Part shown: piece after piece, positions 6,795 to 13,839 of the stretch
How positions within the stretch are numbered: position 1 is the first letter of the stretch
How the letters are laid out: each line of letters begins with the position of its first letter
Source: Deltaproteobacteria bacterium
GTDB taxonomy: Bacteria > Desulfobacterota > Desulfarculia > Adiutricales > Adiutricaceae
Direction of reading: 5' to 3'
NCBI GenBank assembly: GCA_031288745.1
Contig: JAITQT010000119.1
Coordinates: 1-14,876, forward strand
Length of the DNA: 14,876 nucleotides
Notes under the pieces: model-generated
Told to the model about the DNA's origin: nothing
What the model saw: only the letters and a program-made list of their open reading frames with translations
Database searches by the model: none
Translations under genes and position numbers: made by a program

Positions 6795-6923
6795 AAAATA
6801 TCAAAAAACTATAATTTATTCTATTTAATAGATTTTACTCATGAGCAAATTTCAGGGTAATAATTTATTCTAGCGTGAACGGCAAAATGTTACTCAAACT
6901 CCGCATAAAATGTATTTTACCCT
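6795..6923. other. Short AT-rich spacer between the group II intron and the IS
   Basis: This is the intron's 5' flank on the minus strand; the last bases before the intron read GATATTTT. It contains ATAATTTATTCTA-like direct repeats (6808-6820 and 6861-6872) and a CAGGGTAA/TTACCCTG inverted pair (6853-6860 and 6917-6924). GTGAACGGC at 6875-6883 resembles an R1 end. No gene. Confidence 0.4.
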
Positions 6924-7007
6924 GTTATAACCTAAATCCCCGCAATTTTTAAACCCTATAATTGTCAAAACCTTCTATTTACAGGCTTTTTCGACACCAA
7001 AAAGTAG

Positions 7008-7056
7008 TTGACTTCCTTACTTAGTTGGGTTTAAAATTAACCCAACTAAGAAGGGA
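7008..7056 (+). promoter_or_regulatory. Transposase promoter overlapped by a perfect inverted repeat, then Shine-Dalgarno
   Basis: TTGACT (7008-7013) and TAAAAT (7032-7037) are separated by 18 bases, a good sigma-70-type pair. The -10 sits in the loop of a perfect 11-bp inverted repeat, TTAGTTGGGTT (7021-7031) and AACCCAACTAA (7039-7049). The ribosome site GAAGGGA (7050-7056) follows at once, 7 bases before the ATG at 7064. The arrangement suggests either an operator or an RNA hairpin made only by transcripts entering from outside the IS. Confidence 0.5.
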
Positions 7057-7063
7057 ACCGGCC

Positions 7064-8671
7064 ATGACCCTCGATTCGCACCGACTGGTTGACATGCCGA
7101 AGAGCGGCGTCGTTGTCTGCCATATAAAAAATTACCACCCCGTCTATATGAGCGTTCCAGGCAGCGGTCATCGAAACGCCCAAGGAACGCCCACGAAAGA
7201 CAGGGTATGCATCGGCAAGCTCGACCAGGCCACCGGAAAGCTCATCCCCAACGCTGCGTACTTTGTCCGTTTCGGTGATGCGGCATCTTTGGAACTAGTT
7301 CCTGTCTATAAGTCGTACCGGCTCATAGGGGGAGCGTTTCTGGTTGACGTCGTCATGGGCCGTCTTGGGCTCATCGAAACGCTTAACGAGGTCCTGGGTC
7401 TGGAGCGCTCCCGCCTGGCCAGGATGGCAGCACTCTACATGGTGGCCAGAGGCAACGTCTTCGACTCCGTGATCGATTACTGCGAGACCAACACGCTCTT
7501 CGAGGCTCCGCTCTCGTCCCAGATGGCCTCTCGGCTCTTCTCGGGGATCACCCATGACGAGAGGATGGCATTCTTCAAAAGGTGGGCAGCCAGACAATCT
7601 CCCGCCACCTTCATGGCCTTTGACGTGACCTCGTTCTCGACCCTCGCCAAAGGCGTGGCCACCAGCGAGTTCGGGTACAACAGGGATGGCGAGAGGATCC
7701 CGCAGATAAACATTGGATGCTACGTGTCCGAGAACTCTCGTCTGCCGGTCTTCTACGTCACTTACAACGGCTCCATAGTAGACCACTGCGCCCTTCCCAG
7801 CATGATGGCGTACAATGCGGAACTGGGCGTGTCGAAGGCGAGTTTCGTGATGGACAGGGGATTCTGCTCGACGAACAACGTGAAGTATATGGACAGCAAT
7901 GGCCATGATTTCATTATTGGAGTAGAAAAGCGCCACAAGACTCCGAGAATGGCCTTGGAGCTGCTTCGGTCGGAACTCACCAAAGTGGCCAACCAGATCG
8001 ACTCGGGCCTCTTCGCCATGTCCAAGAAAGGCTGCTTCTACGGGACCACATCCACAATGCACGTCTACTATGCTCAGGACCTGTCGGATGCCCAAACGGA
8101 CGCTCTATTCCGCTCTATCGACGACGAGGAGTCCCGTCTAGCGCAGAAGCGCAAACTGACGCCCATGGAGGCCAAGGAGTACTCTAACCACTTCGCCATC
8201 GTCTTGTCCTCCGACGGGAGCTTCACCTTCAAGCGCGACCTGGACAGGATCGAGCAAGCCGCCAAGCACTGCGGTTACTTCTACCTGTTGAGTAACACGG
8301 CTCTCGACAAGGTGGAGGTTCTGGCGAAATACCGTCAGAAGAACGTTATTGAGAAGAGCTTCGATGACTTGAAAAACTACGTCTCAATGAAGAGGCTAAA
8401 CACGCACAACACCGAAACGACCGACGGCAAACTGTTCTGCGCCTTCATAGCCCTCATCGTGACCTCAGAGATCGAGGTGAAGCTTGGTAAGTTTATGAGG
8501 AAAAAACGGATAGACAAGGCCGGCTTATTCAGGGAGATGGAAAAAATTTGCGTGATTTCGAACGACAAGGGTTGGAGGCTCATGAACCCGGTTACCAAGA
8601 CCCAGCGGACGATAATGGAAGAAATCGGGCTGAATGAAAAAGACCTTGGGGCGTATCTCAGAAAAGGATGA
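7064..8671 (+). CDS. IS1634/IS4-family DDE transposase
   Basis: A 535-residue DDE transposase that cuts and joins the ends of the surrounding IS. From the ATG, the catalytic residues are D187 in FDVTSFS, D264 in FVMDRGF and E430 in NVIEKSFDDLK. The IS4-type YREK signature appears as Y423-(2)-K426-(3)-E430-(6)-K437, with Lys in place of the usual Arg. The N-terminal domain contains a CIGKLD...YFVRFG segment typical of IS1634-type enzymes, and the long insert between D264 and E430 is expected for the beta-strand-rich IS4 insertion. The ATG is preferred because GAAGGGA lies upstream of it. A TTG at 7025 would add 13 residues encoded by the hairpin and has no ribosome site. The reading frame is intact. 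Codon use is GC-ending and unlike the TTA/CTA-rich neighbours. Confidence 0.93.
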   Translation: MTLDSHRLVDMPKSGVVVCHIKNYHPVYMSVPGSGHRNAQGTPTKDRVCIGKLDQATGKLIPNAAYFVRFGDAASLELVPVYKSYRLIGGAFLVDVVMGRLGLIETLNEVLGLERSRLARMAALYMVARGNVFDSVIDYCETNTLFEAPLSSQMASRLFSGITHDERMAFFKRWAARQSPATFMAFDVTSFSTLAKGVATSEFGYNRDGERIPQINIGCYVSENSRLPVFYVTYNGSIVDHCALPSMMAYNAELGVSKASFVMDRGFCSTNNVKYMDSNGHDFIIGVEKRHKTPRMALELLRSELTKVANQIDSGLFAMSKKGCFYGTTSTMHVYYAQDLSDAQTDALFRSIDDEESRLAQKRKLTPMEAKEYSNHFAIVLSSDGSFTFKRDLDRIEQAAKHCGYFYLLSNTALDKVEVLAKYRQKNVIEKSFDDLKNYVSMKRLNTHNTETTDGKLFCAFIALIVTSEIEVKLGKFMRKKRIDKAGLFREMEKICVISNDKGWRLMNPVTKTQRTIMEEIGLNEKDLGAYLRKG

Positions 8672-8719
8672 CGGCTACGGCCGTTGGGTATAAAAATAGG
8701 ATAAAATTTAGTTTATAAC

Positions 8720-9063
8720 GCCAAGCCTCATCTTTGTGAGGGTAGCCGTTCACAAAGCCTTTCTGAGACCTATTTTCATACGTCCGACTGACAAGTTGTA
8801 AATAACCTTTAATACTACTCTATAGTTCGTGGGCCTTAGCGGGATTTTAATCGTCTGTTTGTTATTTGTTTTGTTTTCAATAATCAGAGAGGGATTACTG
8901 CCCTTCGCCGTAGTAATGAGCCATGATAACGGCTCTGATATATGTGCGCCCGTGAATTTACAACGTTAATTTCACCATGCCTACTATAAGTACGCAGGCT
9001 TGTAGCGGCCTAAAGGCCCAGTATAAATTTTTTTAGACCTAACAGAGTGCCTTTTAAATCTCT
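8720..9063. other. Intergenic, no gene recognised
   Basis: No convincing frame on either strand. GGTAGCCGTTCAC at 8741-8753 resembles the left tip of the R1 repeat (CCGTTCAC shared) and, with an R1-like right tip at 9260-9271, could bound an older, larger element. A TAAAGGCC/GGCC-rich patch near 9008-9020 folds weakly. Otherwise nothing recognised. Confidence 0.4.
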
Positions 9064-9237
9064 CTAGCCAAGCTCTGGTAATAGGTCACAAGGCCTCGTT
9101 AAGACCTTGTCTTCCACTTCCCGCTCGACTGAAAATATGGCATGGGCCAATGGTTGATATTTTTCTCGCAAATTGAAAAATCCATAAAAGCCAACCTTAC
9201 AGAGAATAGGAGGCCCTGCTAAGATCTCAAAGCGCAT
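9064..9237 (-). CDS. Possible small ORF (57 codons) with a strong ribosome site
   Basis: On the minus strand an ATG at 9237 follows a perfect AAGGAGG with a 4-base spacer and opens 57 codons to a TAG at 9064-9066. The product begins MRFEILAGPPILCKVGFYGF and ends CDLLPELG. I do not recognise it. It could be the start of a decayed longer gene or a chance frame. The Shine-Dalgarno match is the main evidence, but the same bases form an AGGAGGCC/GGCCTCCT inverted repeat (9208-9215 and 9240-9247), which may explain them in another way. Confidence 0.3.
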   Translation of the reverse strand: MRFEILAGPPILCKVGFYGFFNLREKYQPLAHAIFSVEREVEDKVLTRPCDLLPELG

Positions 9238-9279
9238 TAGGCCTCCTTGAAGGACTTAAGAACGGTTACCAAAAAATTA

Positions 9280-9686
9280 TAGTGTCCGTTCACAAATGTG
9301 AACGTTTAAGGACCCGTTCACAAGAGAGAACGCTGCGGGGCCAAGCCTATTGAAAGGGACCACACGTACCGCAGCAATGTAGCCCCCTATAGGAGCTTAG
9401 TAATTTTAACATTAATCAAAGTTAAAATATATGGTTGGAGCAGAGAGCTAAGTAGAAACGATAAAAGAACTAATGTTAAGAACTTAAGGGTGATCGCAAC
9501 GCAAAAAGTCCCCTTTATCAATCCTTAAACTTGCAACATAGCCTTATTACTAGTTAATTTTTTAGACTATTTTTCTTTTTAATGAGGTTTTTGCGCTTTG
9601 ATCAAGGGTAAGCTAAAACTTAATTACAACTCAAAAGTCGCTACCAGCCGCAACGTGGGTAAAAAAGACTTGGTGAACGGTTACTA
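9280..9686 (+). repeat. R1 MITE-like repeat, full copy C, interrupted by R2
   Basis: It aligns with copy B (952-1241) along its whole length apart from the R2 element at 9491-9604; without that insert and its duplicated flank it is about 289 bp. The ends TAGTGTCCGTTCAC and (reverse complement of the right end) TAGTAACCGTTCAC match at 12 of 14. AAAATTA occurs on both sides (9273-9279 and 9686-9692), a 7-bp duplication-like flank, though in very AT-rich DNA. The internal stem is GCTGCGG (9332-9338) with CCGCAGC (9369-9375). The right end lies only 16 bases from the stop codon of the EFR1 gene on the other strand. Confidence 0.87.
9491..9604 (+). repeat. R2 MITE, copy 2 (114 bp), nested in R1 copy C
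   Basis: The ends are TGATCGCAACGCAAAAA and TTTTTGCGCTTTGATCA. AGGG flanks both sides (9487-9490 and 9605-9608), a 4-bp target-site duplication. Comparison with copy B, where the sequence runs uninterrupted through AACTTAAGGATATGC, shows the empty site, so the insertion boundaries are direct evidence and not only motif matching. It is similar in length and interior to 5801-5912. Confidence 0.9.
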
Positions 9687-9702
9687 AAATTAAAAAATAG
9701 GT

Positions 9703-10494
9703 CTAGGGCAAAAAAATTTGTGGCTCCTTGCGATCCAGATTGGCTGCGGCCAAAGCAGCCATATCGTCGCAAAAATCGTCGTCGCCTATGGATTTAGCCC
9801 TTTCGGGGCAAAATTTAACGCAGGCGGCGCACAAAATACAGCGCTCTAGGTCTATATTTTTAGGGTCTCCATTAATAAAGGCCCCGACCGGGCAAAGCTT
9901 AACGCAAGTTAAGCAGTTAGCGCAGCGCCGGCTAGTGGTGGGGCAAAACTCGAGCCTTTGGGGGTAAGGCCGATAGGGCCTTTTAGCTTTGGCTAATAAG
10001 GCTTTGTCGGTTAAATAGGCGTCGCCCAATAAGGTTTGACGAGCCGCTAAGCCAAAACACCTGGCCCGCTCCTCATCGGCCGGATCGGGCCGGCCTTTAC
10101 CCATGACGTGGGAGTAGGAATGCTCGCCCACAAAGGCCGCCGCAGCCACCACCTCGTAGCCTTTAGCGCGGCAAAGATCGAAAAGCTCCAATAAGCTATC
10201 GCCATACGCACGGTTACCGTAGACCACCATGGCCACCACCGGGCGCTTACCGTTAGGCAGCTTTAGCAAAAAGTCTTTAACTAAGATAGGCAGCCGGCCG
10301 TGATAGACCGGAAATGCCAAAGACAATACTTCGTCGCGCTCCAAGCTCAGCCCTTTGTCCCTTACCGAAGGAAGAGTTAGGTCAAACTCCCTAGGTCTCA
10401 TCGCCAAACCAGCTGAGACGCTTTTAACTATCCTCCTGGTGGTCCCCGTCGGGCTAAAATAGAGGCTGGTGTTGAGAATAATTTGTCTGCCCAT
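9703..10494 (-). CDS. EFR1-type ferredoxin: flavodoxin-like domain plus two [4Fe-4S] clusters
   Basis: A 263-residue cytoplasmic electron-transfer protein. The N-terminal part is flavodoxin-like, with the FMN phosphate loop SPTGTT at residues 14-19 and the conserved PVYHGRLP segment at 62-69. The C-terminal part has two ferredoxin motifs: CANCLTCVKLCP (C191, C194, C197, C201) and CILCAACVKFCP (C219, C222, C225, C229), each a CxxCxxCxxxCP site for a [4Fe-4S] cluster. This pairing is the EFR1 family, common in anaerobes; its redox partners are mostly unknown. The length is normal. GGGGGGCGGAGG lies just upstream of the ATG as a ribosome site, rather close to the start. It is downstream of glgB on the same strand with a 161-base gap containing a possible terminator and promoter, so it is probably transcribed separately. 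Confidence 0.9.
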   Translation of the reverse strand: MGRQIILNTSLYFSPTGTTRRIVKSVSAGLAMRPREFDLTLPSVRDKGLSLERDEVLSLAFPVYHGRLPILVKDFLLKLPNGKRPVVAMVVYGNRAYGDSLLELFDLCRAKGYEVVAAAAFVGEHSYSHVMGKGRPDPADEERARCFGLAARQTLLGDAYLTDKALLAKAKRPYRPYPQRLEFCPTTSRRCANCLTCVKLCPVGAFINGDPKNIDLERCILCAACVKFCPERAKSIGDDDFCDDMAALAAANLDRKEPQIFLP

Positions 10495-10534
10495 AGCCTC
10501 CGCCCCCCTAAATTTATTTAAAGAGATCTGTTAA

Positions 10535-10563
10535 GATAAATATCAAAAAAAATTAATGGTCAA
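10535..10563 (-). promoter_or_regulatory. Possible promoter of the EFR1 gene
   Basis: On the minus strand TTGACC (10563-10558) and TTTATC (10540-10535) are separated by 17 bases and lie about 40 bases before the ATG at 10494. The -35 is good and the -10 only moderate. It fits the gap after glgB. Confidence 0.35.
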
Positions 10564-10610
10564 GCTCTAAGCCTTAAAGAGAGTGCCATTTTCAATTCCG
10601 TTTAAGATTA

Positions 10611-10652
10611 AAAATAGCGCCAGACGGCTTAGATAGCCTAAAACTAAGGCCG
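10611..10652 (-). terminator. Possible terminator downstream of glgB
   Basis: Just after the glgB stop, the minus strand carries CGGCCTTAG and CTAAGCCG, which pair with one bulged C around an 11-base loop. A TATTTTT tract begins 8-9 bases after the stem. The spacing is longer than in a standard intrinsic terminator, so the call is tentative. Confidence 0.4.
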
Positions 10653-10655
10653 CTT

Positions 10656-12851
10656 TTACCTTTTAAGGACTAAAAAACCTAGCGGCGGCAGAGTTAGGTT
10701 AAAACTTTGGGCCCGGCCGTGAGAGGCGATTGGCTCGGTTTGGCGGCCCCCGCCTAAACCAAGATTTCCGCCACCAAAGACCGCAGAGTCGGAATTTAGG
10801 ATCTCGCACCAATAGCCTTCATTTGGAGCACCCAGTCGATAATTGAGACGGGGCACTGGAGTAAAATTAAAGACGAAAAACAAACAATCGTCGGGATTTA
10901 TCCCTCGCCTAATAAAGCTAACCACAGTCGAATCTACATCTCTAAAATCGACCCACTCAAAGCCACGCCAATCGTAGTCTAGCTGATAGAGAGCGGGCTC
11001 GGAGAGATAAAGGCGGTTAAGGGCCTTAGTAAACTCCAAAAGTCCTTGGTGCTCCGCTCTTTCAAGTAAATCCCAATCCAATTGGTTATTATGATCCCAT
11101 TCGTAGACTTGTCCGAACTCTCCACCCATAAACAAAAGCTTTTTTCCCGGTTCGGCGAACATATAGCCCAATAACAACCTTAAATTGGCGCACTTTTGCC
11201 AATAGTCGCCCGGCATTTTATCCCAAAGCGATCTCTTACCGTAGACCACCTCGTCGTGAGAGAGGGGCAAGCAGAAGTTTTCGTGAAAGGCGTAAAGGAG
11301 GGCGAAAGTTAACCTCTCCATGTTATAGCGGCGGTAGATAGGGTCTTTGCTCATAAAATCAAGCATATCATGCATCCAACCCATATTCCACTTAAACATA
11401 AAGCCCAGGCCCCCGAGGTGGACGGGCCTAGAGACGGCTGGAAAGGCCGTGGACTCCTCTGCTATGGTGTAAGCGCCCGGAAAAAACTCGTAGAGTTTTG
11501 TGTTGAGTGTTTTTATCATCTCGAGGGCCTCGAGATTTTCTCGACCGCCGTACTTATTAGGGATCCACTCCCCCTCGGAGCGGGAGTAATCAAGATAGAG
11601 CATGGAAGCCACCGCGTCGACCCTTAAAGCGTCTACGTGATATACGTCTACGAAAAATAAGGCGTTAGCCACCAAAAAATTTTTAACCTCGTTGCGACCA
11701 TAGTTAAAAACTAGCGTCCCCCAATCCGAATGGGCCCCCTGCCTTGGGTCGGCGTGCTCGTAGAGATGGGTACCGTCAAACCATTCGAGGGCAAAGCTAT
11801 CGCGCGGAAAGTGGGCCGGGACCCAATCAATGATAAGACCAATTCCGGCTTGATGGAGCTTATCGACGAAATAACGAAAATCATCGGGTCCGCCGTAACG
11901 AGAAGTTACAGCGTAATAACCGCTAACCTGATAGCCCCAGGAGGCATCAAAGGGGTGCTCGGCCACGGGCATAATTTCTAGCCAATTAAAGCCCAAATCC
12001 ACCAAATAGGGGACCAGATCGTCGGCCAGCTCTCTATAATTAAGCCAAGAGCCGTCACTATGACGTCTCCAGGAGCCTAAATGAAGCTCGTAGATACTCA
12101 TGGGCTGGGTTAAAAAATTAGTTTTAGACCGGTACTCAAGCCAACTTTGATCTTGCCAGGGAAAGACCCCCAAATCAAAGACAATAGAGGCTGTTTTAGG
12201 GCGCTCTTCCATGAAAAAGCCCATGGGGTCGGCCTTAATAAGTAGTTCGCCCGCTTTAGTGGTTATCTCGTATTTATAAAGGTCGCCATGGCTACAATGG
12301 GGGACAAAGAGTTCCCAGACCCCCGAGGAGCCCCTTGGCCTCATAGGAAGCCTACGACCGTCCCAAAAGTTGCGATCGCCTACAAAACTGACCTTACGAG
12401 CCGAAGGGGCCCAGACGGCGAAATGGACGCCCCAAACTCCCTGGTGTTTAACGACGTGGGCCCCCAGTTTATGGTAAATTTGATAATGGTTGCCTTGATT
12501 CCACAAAAAGAGGTCCATCTCACCTAAAACGGGCCCAAAGCTATAAGAGTCGTAGAAAGTAGTCCTCCGTCCGTCTCCAAAATCAGCCTTGAGTCGATAG
12601 GGAACGAACTCGTGATCTCCCTGATAGAAGGCCTCGAAGAGGCCTGGCTGGGGATCATCGGACTCTAATTGAGGCTCTAAAACAATAGTCCGGCCGTCGG
12701 CGGTCAGCGCCTCCGCACTCAAGGCACCGGGCAAAAAAGCCCTAAAAAGAATCCCCGACTCTCGACCGCGCCGTGAAGGCCTAGCCCCCAAAACCGAAAA
12801 AGGATCGGCTACATTTCCGGCCAAAAATTGTTGGCATAAGGCTCGATCCAT
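10656..12851 (-). CDS. glgB: 1,4-alpha-glucan (glycogen) branching enzyme
   Basis: GlgB cuts an alpha-1,4-glucan chain and rejoins it through an alpha-1,6 bond, making branches in glycogen in the cytoplasm. The 731 residues match the long GlgB type with an N-terminal extension (about 1-115), a CBM48 domain (about 125-230, with WGVHFAVWAPSARKVSFVGD), the GH13 barrel and a C-terminal all-beta domain. GH13 conserved regions are DWVPAHF (342-348), DALRVDAVASM with nucleophile D412, IAEES with acid/base E465, and LSHDEV with D533. The spacing of the three catalytic residues equals that of the E. coli enzyme (405, 458, 526). The ATG at 12851 is preceded by AAAGGG at a workable distance. No other glycogen gene is in the window. 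About 1 kb of noncoding DNA lies upstream. Confidence 0.96.
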   Translation of the reverse strand: MDRALCQQFLAGNVADPFSVLGARPSRRGRESGILFRAFLPGALSAEALTADGRTIVLEPQLESDDPQPGLFEAFYQGDHEFVPYRLKADFGDGRRTTFYDSYSFGPVLGEMDLFLWNQGNHYQIYHKLGAHVVKHQGVWGVHFAVWAPSARKVSFVGDRNFWDGRRLPMRPRGSSGVWELFVPHCSHGDLYKYEITTKAGELLIKADPMGFFMEERPKTASIVFDLGVFPWQDQSWLEYRSKTNFLTQPMSIYELHLGSWRRHSDGSWLNYRELADDLVPYLVDLGFNWLEIMPVAEHPFDASWGYQVSGYYAVTSRYGGPDDFRYFVDKLHQAGIGLIIDWVPAHFPRDSFALEWFDGTHLYEHADPRQGAHSDWGTLVFNYGRNEVKNFLVANALFFVDVYHVDALRVDAVASMLYLDYSRSEGEWIPNKYGGRENLEALEMIKTLNTKLYEFFPGAYTIAEESTAFPAVSRPVHLGGLGFMFKWNMGWMHDMLDFMSKDPIYRRYNMERLTFALLYAFHENFCLPLSHDEVVYGKRSLWDKMPGDYWQKCANLRLLLGYMFAEPGKKLLFMGGEFGQVYEWDHNNQLDWDLLERAEHQGLLEFTKALNRLYLSEPALYQLDYDWRGFEWVDFRDVDSTVVSFIRRGINPDDCLFFVFNFTPVPRLNYRLGAPNEGYWCEILNSDSAVFGGGNLGLGGGRQTEPIASHGRAQSFNLTLPPLGFLVLKR

Positions 12852-13839
12852 TGACTACACCCTTTATGTTATCTTTTAAAAACAAAATAATAGTTATTTG
12901 ACACAAAATAATAAAACTTAAAAATACTTTATTAAGTATTTTTATTTATTAGTAATTTTTATATCAAAAAAAATTTTTATACTTCTTTGTTTTTATAATT
13001 AAAATACGTAAAATTTTAAAGCTTATTTAAATAATTAACTCTATCGCTAGCTTCTAACCTGGCCTAAAAAGCCGACGGCCAGGAAAGTCGCCTTTAAAAC
13101 TCTAAAATTATAGCATATAATAAAACTAAGAGATAGACGTTATTACTACCCCCTCAAGCTCCCTTAGAATGGCTTTTCAACCTGAAGGTCAGGCCCTTTA
13201 TCTTCTCATTTTTTTGCCTTACTATTGGGCGGCCTATTGAGCACCTTATTTAGCCTTAATCAAATTTAGAATCAAGATAAACCATAAGGCTAGTTAGGCT
13301 TATCAGAAGCGCTGTAAAACTCTGTCCTTCAGGAAGGGGATTAAAGTGCATTTAAGTTTGAATCTTGTTTTCATTCTAAAGTTCTTTGATTTTCCATCAT
13401 ACTCGCGTAAAATTTAAAGAAGCGCTCCCCCTAATGTTGGCTTAAGGAGCCCCAGCGACTTTTGGCAGATAAAGAACTGGAAGATGGACATGGATATTTT
13501 CAAGATCGAACTCAACCACGAAGAGATTCAAAAAATAGCTACGTAAAATGGAAAGTATTTTCATTCATGGGTATATCAATAGGGCCTTAAAGTTGGTCTA
13601 GAGCTGCCCCCAGCGATTTAGCCATCTTAATTGTTCAACCATGTATATTCGCGGGTACTAACAACATTGACCAACCATATTTATTTTACTTAAGAACTTT
13701 CTTTTCTTGAAATTCGACGTTATTTTTTAAGTTGTGTACATTGATTTTATAGACCAAAATAAATGGTAAAATTTAGCTCCAATTACATTCTTTTATCTAA
13801 AAAAAGTAAATATTGGACTATCATTATGAATATTTATAT
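12852..13839. other. AT-rich intergenic region, no convincing gene
   Basis: Nearly 1 kb between the divergent glgB and CNNM genes; it must hold promoters for both. The first 170 bases are extremely AT-rich and include the inverted repeat at 12919-12944. CCTGGCC (13058-13064) and GGCCAGG (13077-13083) form a hairpin without a T-tract. A 52-codon open stretch at 13435-13590 (plus strand, containing LADKELEDGHGYFQDRTQPR) has no start codon and may be a gene fragment. TCCTTCAGGAAGGGG at 13325-13339 forms a short hairpin. No tRNA, rRNA or intact ORF was recognised. Confidence 0.45.
12919..12944. promoter_or_regulatory. Perfect 11-bp AT-rich inverted repeat upstream of glgB
   Basis: TAAAAATACTT (12919-12929) and AAGTATTTTTA (12934-12944) pair perfectly across a 4-base loop, 68 bases upstream of the glgB start codon. 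It could be a protein-binding site or a weak bidirectional hairpin. The surrounding DNA is so AT-rich that function is not certain. Confidence 0.4.

Larger units (their letters stand above)
6924..8719 (+). mobile_element. IS1634/IS4-type insertion sequence (about 1.8 kb)
   Basis: One transposase gene is enclosed by imperfect inverted repeats. The left end at 6924-6956 begins GTTATAACCTAAAT and closes ATTTTTAAACCC. The right end at 8686-8719, reverse complemented, begins GTTATAAACTAAAT and closes ATTTTTATACCC. The outer 14 bases match at 13 positions and the inner 12 at 11, with a diverged centre and one gap between them. I find no clear target-site duplication next to these ends, so the true tips may differ by a few bases or the flanks have changed. 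Codon use and low CTAG content mark it as a recent arrival compared with the neighbouring genes. Confidence 0.75.

Noticed and set aside
7295..8095. A 266-codon open frame on the minus strand
   Set aside because: It is antisense to the intact DDE transposase, rich in His/Gly/Val/Arg from the complement of GC-ending codons, with no known motif or ribosome site. It is a shadow frame.
6875..8753. GTGAACGGC (6875-6883) and GCCGTTCAC (8745-8753) as outer ends of the IS
   Set aside because: Similarity stops after 9 bases, while the repeats at 6924-6956 and 8686-8719 match over a longer length. They are more likely relics of R1 tips or chance.
12898..12926. Plus-strand TTGACA considered as a promoter
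   Set aside because: No acceptable -10 lies 16-18 bases downstream and no plus-strand gene starts within 900 bases.
13325..13339. TCCTTCAGGAAGGGG hairpin resembling the right ends of IS200/IS605 elements
   Set aside because: The stem is short, no TnpB or TnpA remnant is visible upstream, and there is no matching left end.
13435..13590. 52-codon open stretch containing a GHG motif, considered as an ISAs1-type transposase fragment
   Set aside because: There is no start codon, the resemblance rests on very few residues, and no other part of such a transposase is found nearby.
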